From Schistocephalus solidus (taxonomy: Eukaryota; Platyhelminthes; Cestoda; Diphyllobothriidea; Diphyllobothriidae): a DNA stretch of 64,000 bases. The stretch is taken from positions 1-64,000 of the forward strand of contig WEDG01000431.1 of NCBI GenBank assembly GCA_017591395.1. The letters run 5' to 3'. Shown piece by piece: positions 12,001 to 22,475 of this stretch. A program made the position numbers and the translations under genes. The number at the start of each line of letters is the position of its first letter. Position 1 is the stretch's first letter. The notes under the pieces were generated by a model. It did no database searches and had not been told where the DNA came from. It was given only the letters and a program-made list of their open reading frames with translations.

Positions 12001-12262
12001 GATGAACGCTCAACGATCGCTAACGGAGCTCACTCGTCTCGCTCTGCCTTATGGCTCACTCTCGAGCCCCGCCTATAGCCTCATATCAGCTTTTAATAAA
12101 GGCAGATTAACAATGCCCACAAAGATAAGGGAGGTTGGGATGGCCATTTCTGGCTCATTAGCCATCATCAGGCAGTCGTACCCTGACTGAACCGCAGACA
12201 GTGAGCCCCAAGTCAGAGCGGAACGAGTGAGTTCGTTTAGCAATCGGTGAGGGTTCATCTAT
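12001..12262. repeat. Sine1 fold-back: inverted 3' modules around a Sine1 body
   Basis: About 65-bp arms at 12001-12066 and 12196-12262 are inverted copies (left CGATCGCTAACGGAGCTCAC, right the complement of CGATTGCTAAACGAACTCAC). Between them (about 12095-12190) lies a Sine1 body in minus orientation (TTTCTGGCTCATTAGCC). The same arm sequence is joined to Sine1 at 38.6 and 55.3-55.4 kb, so it is a Sine1 module. Confidence 0.65.
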
Positions 12263-13270
12263 TAAAGATGATTTCATGTTGTTTGTTTCCAACAAGTAAA
12301 CAAATTAGAAACTTCATAGGTACCATACTTCTCGTTAAAGAAATATTTTAATATTTTTTATTTTTCCTGTAATGTAGAGTAAATTGAAATACTATGGTGA
12401 AAGTAATCTTAAACCAAACCAACAGGGGCTTTTCAGTTTGCTGTATGAAAATCTCACCGTCAGCGAGACAAGCACATAAACATATGAATGTTCCACATCG
12501 TCTCCCTGTCACAGCATGGGTAAAAAATGCAGAGACTGATCACTCGGCGACTGGCTTTGATGATCGGTTCGAGAGAGAGTGCAAAACTTCAGGCTAATAA
12601 AAGTCTTGTTGCAGTGATAGTGTCTCCGTCTTCGTAAATGCATCCTGGGACTCCTCTTTTCGCTTCTGTTATGAAATTTTATGTTTGCGTCAGCCTACAA
12701 ATGCAATCTAAACCGATAGCTGCATGTAAAACAATTTCTGAGAACATGGTACGAGGACAAAAGCCTGCCAAATTGTCTTATTTTGATAATTGCCACAACC
12801 ATAATTTTTTTCTTATACTGGTTAATCAGGGTTCACTGACAGCTCAAAGATGTTTTAAGAGGACGCAAGACGCGGAAGAAAAATTTTGCTTGCATACTGT
12901 AAAATATTACTCTAGTGATCGCGACTGCTAATTATATGACAGTTTTTTTAGCCTGTGGTCGGCCCAAGAACTACGATTGGCATATTTCTGTTTTCTTTTT
13001 ATTCATGATTGCCCTTCATTTATTCAGATATGTGTATCAGCGCATTTTACCCTCGTTATTAGGTCATTAGGGCATTTTACTTCAGTTTCCTCAACATGCT
13101 CTACGTTTGCTTCTTCGTCGGCTTAGTGATTTTAGCCCTTGCTTGGTCGCTGGCTGGTCCTAAAGTTGGCAACTGGTTTTTCATCATTTCCATCCCATTT
13201 GGGTCTTGTTTGCTTCTGCAAACTATGACAGTTCAACCGTTGTTGCCAACGCTGTCCGTACTGTGCCCCC
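12263..13270. other. Spacer, no gene recognised
   Basis: Open frames at 12394-12597, 12638-12931 and 13096-13422 (+) show no recognisable domain. The last runs into RptA. The 13096 frame starts with a hydrophobic stretch, but its 3' half is repeat, which argues against a real gene. Confidence 0.4.
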
Positions 13271-13775
13271 CAACATGTTGCGAGAAGAGACGATGGCTTG
13301 CGCGTGAATTAGTTTATAGTGGTAGTATGTGCGCCCTAAACGGGCCGCGCGGTAGATGCGTTGGAACAACATGGAGGCCAGATCAGGGCACGGCAGGCGT
13401 TATTCTGGTTGAACTTCCATAATTAATGCCGAAAATGGGGGGGGGGCAGTATGGCAACCGTAGGTGCCGGCTCATGCCACACCAACCACTTTTGCCATTT
13501 ATGGCTCACCTGCTACCTGAGTTCTGATCGAGGCGTTGTCACGCGGTCAAGAGCATCTTCGGCCATGCCAGTCACCTGCGTCCTCTTGACTCTGTCTTGA
13601 CACTGGGCACAGGTGATCAAGGGAAGAGAGAGCGCAGTAGCTGCAGTGCAAGTCTACTATCACTTAAAATTAATTCACATGCAAGTCACCGTCTCTGCAC
13701 CACAATTCTGTGGAGCATATAGTGGACATCGTCGAAATCGACGATCGAAGGGGAAATACACTTGTGCTACATCTT
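13271..13775 (-). repeat. RptA copy with variant middle module, minus
   Basis: Module 1 lies at about 13580-13770 (CTCTTGACTCTGTCTTGACA and GCAAGTCACCGTCTCTGCAC). It is preceded at about 13320-13445 by the variant middle block seen at 20.8, 40.0 and 44.5 kb (GATGCGTTGGAACAACATGG and GATCAGGGCACGGCAGGCG). It is degenerate compared with the copy at 14.4 kb. Confidence 0.75.
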
Positions 13776-13954
13776 CCGAACACCCTCCCAACCTGGACCT
13801 GGCTTCATAACGGAATAAAGAATACCGGAGGTGGGAGAGGGCGTAGGCTACTGGAGCGGCGTGATCCTGCACATAGGCATGCCACCAAACTACCTGGTCT
13901 ATACACCAAGAACCAGCGTCAACCAGAAAAGGGACGGCCCGGATCCCACTAAGC

Positions 13955-15205
13955 AGGGGTGCCATAGACGCCAAATTCAGAAGGAGTCACCGCAGCCTGA
14001 CTCTCAGTCCACCAGTTGGCCACTTCACCCAAACGCACACTTGACAGATGGCGAGATCCGAATTATCGCGCCCGTTGGCAGCCTCCCGAGTCACAGCTTT
14101 TAACGCACCTGTATAGATTCAAGCACTTCGCATTGTTTATGGTGACGAATATGTATAAAATTTGACCTCATCCTCTTTCTCTCTCTTCCCACTCCATGGC
14201 GCCAGTCCACTGTCCGATCCGGTCATTTGTCTGATGCTGGATTAGGCGCAGTGACTGACAGAGCTAGAGAGGTCGTCTGTTCATGCCATACACGACCAGG
14301 CTCCCACAACACACCAGGATTTCACACATGTGCGAGTGCAATAGAGGTCACAATAAGAAGGAGCAATTGCAGTTTAACTCTCAGTCTTCCAATCAGCCAA
14401 TCTAAGCACACGACATTTCGATCGTCCATTTCGATGGGGTCCACCGTATGCTCCATGGAAGGGTGGTGCAGGGACAGTGACTTGCGCGTTATTTAGTTTA
14501 AAGTGATAGTAGCCTTGCGCGGCAGCTACCGCACACTCTCCTCCTCCTTCACCTGAGCCCGGTGTCAAGACAGAGTCTAGAAGACTGGAGATGGGAGAGG
14601 GCGCAGGTGGCTGGCGCGGCCGAGACGCTCCTGGGTGTACCACCACACCTGACTCGGATCCCACGGAGTGGGAGTGCCATAAAGGCCACATTAAGAAGGA
14701 GCCATTGCAGCCTGACTCTCAGTCTGCCCGTCAGCCACTCCATACAAAATACACATTGGGCTGACCACGCGGTCCGAGTTATCCCGTCAGTTTGCAACCT
14801 TCCAAGCCACGGCTTTTAGCGCACCGTGATAGTTTCAAGCGCATCCGATTTTTTATAAAGAGTGAAAAGCGCTGAGCTGTTGACCTCACTCTCTCCCCCA
14901 CCCCCACAATCACACCACCGTCCGAGCCAGTCAGTTGTCTGATATTGGAGTGGGCGCATTGGCTGACGGGTCGGCGTACCCGTCTTCGCGCGCTACAGCA
15001 TGAAATGGCCCCCATAACGCACACACCAGGGATTTACTTGCTCATGGGATATGGAGGAGCCATCGCCGTCTGACTCCCAGTCCACTGGTCAGCCACTCAA
15101 CACACACAGCACATACACTGGGCCGACGGCGTTGTCTGGTATAAGCGTCAGATTGGCAGCCTTCCAAGCCACGGTTTCTAGGACACCGTGGTTTTATCAG
15201 GTGCA
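13955..15205 (+). repeat. RptA, tandem copies, plus
   Basis: At least two head-to-tail copies. 13955-14290 has modules 2-3 (CAGCCTGACTCTCAGTCCAC, then GTCCGATCCGGTCATTTGTC). 14425-15000 is the best full copy: module 1 from CCACCGTATGCTCCATGG, module 2 around CGGATCCCACGGAGTGG and GCCACATTAAGAAGGAGCC, module 3 GCGCACCGTGATAGTTTCAA, module 4 GTCTGATATTGGAGTGGGCG. A further partial copy runs to about 15205, where it meets the 3' end of the zinc-finger LINE. Open frames on both strands are shared by other copies and reflect the repeat. Confidence 0.85.
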
Positions 15206-15236
15206 CTATGATGATTGTGAGGGTGTTGTCTATGTA

Positions 15237-16299
15237 TTAATGTAGATGGTGTGCGCTGATGTGGCTTAGCCTCCGGTGGTTTACGGCAGGTTGTCGCTGA
15301 GGTTCGTGTGTCCTAATGGGTCGTGTGGTGTTTAAATGTGAGGAAGCAGTGAGGGCAGTGGAGGCGGGCGCGTCGATTTTATGTAGGAGCCCCAGGCACT
15401 GGTTCACCAGCCTCCGTGCGATGGATTCGCAGGTGACTGACCAGGCCGATGCGTAAGTTGAAGTTTCGGGCAGAGTGTGGTCAGGAGAAATCGGTAGAGG
15501 CTGGGGGGATGTCATTCATGGTAGTGGGGGTTACATTAGCGGTAAGTATGGCAGGATCGGAGAGTGTGCATGCTGTATCGGTGTTGTCGGCATTGCGGTG
15601 AGTTCCGCTGTCTTGGATGCGCATGTGACCGAATAGACCCATGCGATGAGTGAATGCGCGAGGATAGTGAGGGCAGTGGAGGCGGCGATCTCTGCTGTGT
15701 GTTGTTGCTCCAGGCACTGGTTCACCAGTCTGTGTTCGATGGATTCGCAAGTGACCGACCAGGCCGATGCGTAAGATGGATGTGCGGTCGCATTGAAGAC
15801 AGTTTAGGAGAGTCCCCATCGCTGATGTTGGTGGTGGTGGTAGTGAAGGGGAAGTAAGTGGTGGTTGCGGTGGTGGGTGTAACAGGTTATGAGTATTGGG
15901 ATGTGGTCTCTATTATGGTGGGAGTAATGGAATTGATGCCAGGAGTGAGGGTGGGGGAGTCTGAATGAGAGTTGTTAGAATTTAGCCTAGAAGTTGGAAT
16001 TGTTGGATTGTTGGTGCATTGCGTCCGAAGATTTCCAACCAGGCCGATTCGCGCGCGGAAGATGCATTGACAGCGCGGGCATGTTGGCAGGGGCTGGGCA
16101 TTGGCGGTGTTGGTCCGAGGCGCTGGTGACTTTTATGCCATTCTTTTGGCCTTGGCGGCGGCGATCCGGTTGGCCTCATAGATTGCTGAAACAGTCTTCA
16201 TGGATCTTCTCCATGTCTGTCCATCCTGGGTGAGGTTCTCCCAGGTCACCGGGTTTATTTGCAGTTGCTTCAGTGATTTCTTCAAAGTGTCCTTGTAGC
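15237..16299 (-). pseudogene. C-terminal zinc-finger tail of the LINE
   Basis: In continuity with the RT: a basic linker (RRYKDTLKKSLKQLQ, then YEANRIAAAKAKR), one TAA near 16135, and a C2HC-type finger CPRCQCIFRARIGLVGN..TQC whose expected His is Asn. A Thr/Ser/Pro-rich linker (about 15830-15980) follows. Then come C2H2-like fingers CLQCDRTSILRIGLVGH..IH (about 15785), CPHYPRAFTHRMGLFGH (second Cys changed to Tyr) and, after another TPTTMNDIPPAS linker, further degraded repeats with ASAWSVTCES to the stop near 15240. Such fingers in retrotransposon proteins usually bind nucleic acid; here the role is inferred to be template or target binding. The same tail recurs at 63066-63480. Confidence 0.8.
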
Positions 16300-19196
16300 G
16301 CCGTTTTGACCACCCTGTCGGCTAGCCCCCGTAGCGACATCTCCGTAGAAAAGTCGTTTGGGTAGTCACTCGTCGTCCATTCTTACCAAGTGGCCGCTCC
16401 ATCGCAGTTGCACTTGCCTCAGCATGGCGTGGATGCTGATGATTCCGGTCCGCTCCAGGACTTCCGTGTCCGGGATCCTGTCTTGCCATCTCAGCTTCAG
16501 TATTCTGCGGAAGCAGCTGAGATGAAAGTGATTCAGCTTCCTGGCTTGGTTCGAGTAGACGGTCCAGGTCTCTGCTCCGTAAAGGAGTGTCGTCAAGACG
16601 ACGGCCTTGTACATCTTCAGTTTGGTGTTCAGGTGAATACCGTGGCGATTCCACACGGAGGCCTGCAGCCGGCCGAAGGCTTGACTGGCTTTGGAGATCC
16701 GCTAGGCAACCTTGTCATCGATTCTCGTTTTGCATGACAGCTTGCTTCCTAGATAAGCGAATATTTCCACGTTTTTGAGTTGAGCACCGTTGACATTGAT
16801 TTGGGGAGCATTGTATTCCACGCTGGGTGGCGGCTGGTACATGACAACTGTTTTGGCTGCACTGATTGTTAATCCAAAATCGGCGCAGCCTGCGGCGAAG
16901 AGGTCCATACTCCTTTGCATGTCCTCTTCCGTCACAGTGTTAAGGGCGCAGTCGTTCGCGAAGAGCAAGTCATGGACTGTAACAGTAGACACGCGCGTTG
17001 TGGCCTGCATACGCCGACTGTTGAGAAGGTGCCCGTCAGTTCTGAAAGCGATGCGGATCCCAGGCTGCTCTTCACGGTAGGCGTCCATCAGCATAACCGA
17101 GAACATGAGACTGAAGAGGGGGCCAGTACGCAGCCCTGCTTCACTCCGTTGGTCACTGTGAATGCTTCGGATACCATCCCGTTGTCAGTGACGCGCGCCG
17201 TCATCCCGCCATGAAGCTGACGCACCATGTGCGTGAACCGCTCAGGACAGCCGAATTTCTGCATGACTTTCCACAGTCCGTCGTGATTCACCGTGTCAAA
17301 GGCTTTCGTCAGATCCACGAAGGTAGTGTATAGGTGAGTTCGCATCTCCTGGTACTTCTCTTGTAGCTGGCGGGCGGCAAATATCATGTCTGTTGTTCCC
17401 ACGGTGTAAGCGGAAACCACATTGGCTTTCCGGTAGCAGGCACTGCTCTAGGTGACCGTTCAGACGGGCGAAGATCTTCCTGGTGATGTTGAGCAATGAG
17501 ATGCCTCTGTGATTATCACAGAGTTGTCGGTTCCCCTTCCGTTTGTAGAGATGGACGATTGTCGCGTCTTTGAAATCCTGAGGAACATGTCCTTGGCGCC
17601 ACATCTCCTGGAAGAGTGTTGTGAGCTCTGTCATCAGTCGGCGCCCACCATGCTTGTAGACTTCCGGTGGGATTGCGTCGGATCCTGGTCCTTTACCGCT
17701 GGAAATCTGCTGCACGACCCGGAAGGTTTCTGGTAGGGAAGCTGGCAGATCCAGGTCATTGTTTGTGTCCATAGGAGGGAGCCGGGCAATATCAGCATCG
17801 GAGAGGCTGATGAGCAATTAAGGATACTGCGAAATAGCTCGGCCCAGCGCTTCAGAATTTGCGATTTCTCTGTCAGCAGTGTTGTGCCGTCAGAGCTGAG
17901 CAGCGGTGCGGTCCCCTTGATAAAGGGGCCGTAGATGACCGTGATAGCTTTTAAAAGGTTTTTCATTTCCTTGCGGTCCGCATACCCCTGGATTTCCCCA
18001 GCTTTTCGGATCATCCAGGCGTTCTGCATCTCCCGCAGCCGTTGCCGTAAAAGGCGGCGGCATCTGAAGAAGGCTGCTTTGGTGGCGTCAGTCCGAAGGT
18101 CCATGTAGGCTTTGTGTAGTCCATTCTTCTCCGCGAGTAAGTTGCTGATGTCGGCGTCATTGTCGTCAAACAAGTCCTGGTGTCGACGGCGTGCGCGTCC
18201 GAGAACATCGAGGGCGGTGGACTGGATGACATTTAGCAGTTGACACCATCCTGTCTCCACGGTAGCATTATCATCTGGAGCATGCAGGTTCTCCAGTTTC
18301 TCGGTTATTTGGTTGCTAAAATCAAAGGAGTGGGCCGCCAAATTTAACAAAAGAGTATTTAAATTACCTGGTGGCCTCTTACCTTGGGGCCTTCGTCGGG
18401 GTTGAAGTCAGGGCATCAGCTGGGAGATGACGAGGCGGTGATCTGTCCAACCATCGGCATCGTGGATCGCCTTGGTTACCAGCACGTCCTATCGATCTCG
18501 CCTCCGGACGAGAACATAGTCCAGCAGATGCCAGCGCCTCGACCGAGGGTGCATCCACGTGGCCTTCTCCCGCATCGGAAGGCGGAAGAAGTTGTTGGTC
18601 AGCAGGAGACGGTGTTCCGTACACTTTTGTAGAAGAAGCAGGTCGTTATCGTTACAGGTACCGAGATCGTGGGGACCCAGCACTCCCTTCCAGGCAGCGT
18701 GGTCCGTCCAGACGCGGGCGTTGAAGTCACCAAGGACAATGAACTTGTCAACCTTCGGCACAGTCGTCAGCAGGGCGTGCAGGTCCTCATAGAATTTGTC
18801 CTTCGCCGCATCAGAGTTTGTCATTGGGGAAGCGTAGGTGCTGATACTGGTGGCAAACTGGTCTCCCCGAAGAGGCAGGCGGAGGCTCATCAGGCGATCA
18901 TTTACATCCTGCGGCAGACAGAGCAGACGTCCTATGATGTCGTTACGGATGAGAATGGCACCACCAGTGTCGCATCGCTCTGCCTTTGGCCGGCCGCTCC
19001 AGAAGAAGGTGTAGCCGGCACCCACCTCCTCCAGCTGACCCTGCTCAGAGAATCGGGTCTCGCTGAGAGCAGCAATGTCCACCTTGTAGCGCGCCAGTTC
19101 CCGAACGACTAGCGCCGTCCTTCGTTCCGGCTGGTTGCTCCTAGGATTTTCTAAAAGGGAGCGAACATTCCAGGCTGCTAGTGTGAGTGGACTCAT
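16300..19196 (-). pseudogene. LINE endonuclease-reverse transcriptase
   Basis: The start is taken as ATG at 19196 ([15 protein letters not shown]). Endonuclease motifs in order are [37 protein letters not shown] and DGWTDHRLVIS. In-frame stops follow at 18489-18491 (TAG) and 18408-18410 (TGA). RT motifs are GPGSDAIPPEVYKH, DATIVHLYKRKGN, NHRGISLLN, FVDLTKAFDTVNHDGLW (motif A intact), NGVKQGCVLAP and VHDLLFANDCAL. The last is the catalytic box with FADD changed to FAND (16951-16962). Then come [16 protein letters not shown] and [12 protein letters not shown]. Frameshifts lie near 17805, 17400 and 17125; further stops are near 16702 and 16366. The protein primes and copies LINE RNA at nicked chromosomal targets in the nucleus. 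Confidence 0.9.
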
Positions 19197-19790
19197 CCGA
19201 GCAGCCTGGAGGGTATGGCGAGGGGGATGGGGACGGGGGGTATTGTTGTTTGTTTGAGTTTTGCGACCGCGTATTTTGCGATCTGCTAGCCGTGGCCGGC
19301 TGCAGAAGACGTGATACCCAGAATTCGTTTAGGGCACGTTTTCTAGCCCATTCCTCCGCGAAGAGGCAAGCAGTGCTGTCCCTACATAGGGCTGCTTGGA
19401 CATCTCAGACGGCCGCCGAACTCCACTATGGGTCACGGTTTTGTTTTAGTGAGAGAACGACCCGAGTTAACCTGGGCTTTCTACGGGGTTGCTGTCGCCC
19501 CCACCGTAAGACTTTTTGAGAGGGGGAGGTGTGAATTTCGGGAGTCAGACTTACTGGGTGTGGAGACACACACAACACCGGAGCCCCTCACCTGGATTAA
19601 CTCGCCGGTCGTGACGGTTGCTTGGAATGTGGCCGCTGGGGAGAACCCAACTTCGAGGAGCCACAGGTGAGAGTTGTGTACCGGTTAGAGGCGGCCACAG
19701 GAGCATTCACCACCTGTACGAGACAAATGGAGCGACCAAAAGCTATCTGTGTAGTGCTCCCCCTAACTAGTACCCCTAACCCCATCTAAG
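19197..19790 (-). promoter_or_regulatory. LINE leader with a short conserved frame
   Basis: This 590-bp stretch upstream of the EN start aligns throughout with 42900-43490 of the second LINE copy, so it belongs to the element. It contains a 62-codon minus frame (19785-19597) that stays open in copy 2 (about 43480-43313) with shared blocks TTQIAFGRSIC, VQVVNAPVAA, TCGSSKL and SQRP. It could be a short ORF1 remnant, an upstream ORF or chance; no domain is recognised. A promoter is expected here for a LINE but no motif is visible. Confidence 0.55.
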
Positions 19791-19804
19791 CATACACAGG
19801 GTTG

Positions 19805-21090
19805 ACTGTGAGGCCTGAATTGAATCGTCAGTTGAGAGACCTCCAAATACGGGCTTTTAACGTACCATGATAGTTTCCAGAGCGTAAATTTTTTATAATG
19901 GCCAAAATTTACGCTGAGATTCACGCTCATTTTCTCTTCCCTATCCCATGCACTGACCCACTTTCACCGTCCGAGGCGGTCAGTCAATTGATGCTGAGAA
20001 AAGGTGTCGACTGCCGCGTGCAAAACACATCACTTTGACCGTCGTAATCCGACGATGTCCACCGTATGCCTCACATAAGGGTGGTGCATGGACGTTGACT
20101 TGTTCGCAACTTAGTTTTAAGTAAAAGTGGACGTTTGCTGTAGCTAACACACTCCCTTTTCCCCCACCTGAGCCCGGTAGCATGACAGGGGCAAGAAGGC
20201 CGGAGGTGGAAGAGGGTGCAGGTGGCTGGCGCAGATGGAGCCACCTGCAAGTGTGCCGCCACACCTGGCACCATAGAAACCACATTAAGAAGGAGCCATT
20301 GCAGCCTGACTCTCAGTTCACCACTCAGTCATTCTGCACAAAACAAACACTGGGCTGACCACGCAGTCCGAGATATCCCATCAGTTGGTAACCTTCCAAG
20401 CCTCGGCTTTTAGCTCACTGTGATAGTTTCAAGCACGTCAGCTTGTTTATAGTGAGGAAAATGCGCTGAGCCGTTGACCGCACTCTCTCCCCCACCGCCA
20501 CAAGCAGACTAACGTCCGAGCCGGTCAATTGTCTGATGCGAAAACTGATGAATGCTGCGTGCTAAACACACACACACACGCTAGTTTGCCCGTCGATTTT
20601 GACGAGGTCCACCATGCGCTCCACAGCAGGGTGTTGCAGTTCCGTTGACTTGCGCGTGATTTAGTTTGAAGTGATAGTAGACTTGCGCTGCATCTACCGC
20701 ACTCTCTCCTCCTCCCCCACATGAGTATGATGTCATGACAGAGTCAAGAAGACCGGAGGCGGGATAGGGCGCAGGTGGCTGGCGCGGCCCTAGCCACCCC
20801 ATTTTCGGCATATGTTATGGGAGCCCAACCTGAATACCGCCTGTCGTGCCCTGATGTGGCCCCCGTGTTGGTCCAACGCATCTACTACGTGGCCCGTTTA
20901 GGGGGCACAACACACACCGTCGTAACATGACGACGTTCACCGTATGCTCCACAGAAGTGTGGTGCAGGGGCGGTGACTTGCGCGTGAAGTAGTTGTAAGT
21001 GTTAGTAGAGTTTCATAACATCTACCGCACTCTCTCTTCCCTTACACACTTGTGCCCGATTTTAAGACATAGTCAAGAAGACCGGAGGTG
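19805..21090 (+). repeat. RptA, tandem array, plus
   Basis: Head-to-tail modules: 19805-20030 (end modules with GGCCAAAATTTACGCTGAG), 20030-20560 (full copy from CGACGATGTCCACCGTATG), 20580-20900 (module 1 plus the variant middle block with CCCTGATGTGGCCCCCGTG) and 20915-21090 (module 1 only). The array starts about 15 bp from the LINE leader. (CA)n runs near 20565-20580 mark one unit boundary. Confidence 0.85.
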
Positions 21091-21174
21091 GGTCATGGGC
21101 AAAACATTCATACACAAAACCCGCTACCACAAAGAACATCAGTATTGCACACCAACGGAGTAGGCGCCTCACAT

Positions 21175-21440
21175 TTAGTCACAGGGATAAAGCGAAGAAC
21201 AAACTTTGCACTTACGTGAGAAGTAATGGTTTCTTGCCCATGGAGGGTGATGTGGGACGGGTTTATGTGAGATGTAGGTGGTAATTAGGAGATAAGTGAT
21301 GATACGGTCTGGCCGGTGGTCTTCTACTGCTGGTTTCGATAGATGCGCAAGGGGCTGACTAGGCAAATAAGGTGATTGAGCGTGCATAGGTAGGGCGATC
21401 AGCGGAGACGAGTGTGATGGGTGTCCCTTCGGGGGCACTA
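21175..21440 (-). pseudogene. Degenerate zinc-finger tail fragment of the LINE
   Basis: On the minus strand around 21310-21395 the translation reads ICLVSPLRIYRNQ. This aligns with the finger core IGLVGHLRIHRTQ of the zinc-finger LINE tail, with both zinc-binding His positions altered. The rest is unrecognisable. Position supports the call: it sits next to plus-strand RptA, as do the tails at 15.24 kb and 63.4 kb. Confidence 0.4.
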
Positions 21441-22220
21441 AAGTAGTTAAAAATGTGTTAGCATTCTAAATTCGAGTTCATTTCTTTAGTTTTAGAGCAG
21501 CAAGACGTGCAAAGTCGTGAAATTTACTGATGGAAGAAATTAGTTTCTTGTATATGGACTGTATAACTTATGTGTCGTTCGGACGTAAGTGTTGGGAACA
21601 TTCTTCGTAACTCTCCCTTAGGAAATATCGTTTTTCTTAAAATGTATGTGTTCTCATTTCTGTGCAAAGCTACGCATTTCATTGTTTTAAATGCACGACG
21701 TTTCTGTGAGCTAAATAGCGCAATCCTTATCCTCAAAACCATTCGTAACAAATTATTCTCAAGTTCAGGTTTCGGTTTTCAGAACCGAACATATCGAGAC
21801 AAATCTCAAAATTCATCTAAATATCGGGAGTAACTTTCATTAGTTTCCGGGGGTACAAAACATATTTGCACCAACCAAATAATCAGTGGCACGTAGTATC
21901 CATATAACAACCATTAGAAAATATTTCTGGGTTTTTAGCTAATATCCATGTTGGGAGCACGCAGAACAAATTTTTGGGGGTTACTACCTAATAATTTCGA
22001 TTCAAACAAATTAACTTTAAGGTTGGAACTAATTTGCAGTGAAGTTATCATACTTTCTTTGCAGTCGGAAGGGTTATGTCAAGGAAGCTACTCCCAGTTA
22101 GCACATAAGTTTCCTAGGAAATTAATAACAGTAAGGATTCAAATACTAAAGTCTTTATTGGATAGTACATGGAGAATTCACTGTTTAAGCGAACCCCTCA
22201 CAGATGCGTCATGCAGCGAC
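21441..22220. other. Spacer, no gene recognised
   Basis: AT-rich. Antisense open frames at 21524-21833 overlap each other without domain signal. 21948-22256 (+) runs into RptA. Confidence 0.4.
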
Positions 22221-22224
22221 CCAG

Positions 22225-22475
22225 AACTCGGTTTCCAGAGCGTACATTTTTTATAATGGCCAAAATTTACGCTGAGATTCACGCTCATTTTCTCTTCCCT
22301 TTCCCATACACTGGTCCTCTTTCGCCGTCCGAGGCAGTCAGTCAATTGATGCTGAGAAAAGGTGGCGACTGCCGCGTGCAAAACACGTCAGTTTGACCGT
22401 CGTAATCCAACGATGTCCACCGTATGCCTCACAGAAGGGTGGTGCATGGACGTTGACTTGTGGGCAAGTAAGTAA
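22225..22475 (+). repeat. RptA partial copy, plus
   Basis: Nearly identical to 19875-20105: TCCAGAGCG, TTTTTTATAATGGCCAAAAT, TCAGTCAATTGATGCTGAG, then the start of module 1 (CCACCGTATGCCTCAC). It stops abruptly after GACTTGTGGGCAAGTA. It belongs to the same RptA subfamily as the 19.8-kb copy. Confidence 0.85.

Larger units (their letters stand above)
15237..19790 (-). mobile_element. Near full-length EN-RT-zinc-finger LINE (dead)
   Basis: On the minus strand from high to low coordinate: a leader (19790-19197), APE-like endonuclease (19196 to about 18400), linker, reverse transcriptase (about 17800-16300) and a zinc-finger tail (about 16300-15237). RptA lies antisense on both sides (13955-15205 and 19805-21090). 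I see no poly(A) or simple terminal repeat at the 3' end and no obvious target duplication. A second, 3'-truncated copy is at 41341-43490 and fragments are at 38065, 44325, 21175 and 63066. The three frameshifts and at least four in-frame stops detailed below make it inactive. Confidence 0.85.

Noticed and set aside
14227..15245. Genes inferred from open frames at 14227, 14374, 14549, 14562 and 14779
   Set aside because: All are frames of RptA that recur in the other RptA copies on both strands.
18880..18900. CTGATGAG on the minus strand as a hammerhead ribozyme core
   Set aside because: It lies in the LINE endonuclease reading frame (RLMSLRLP) and has no following GAAA in place.
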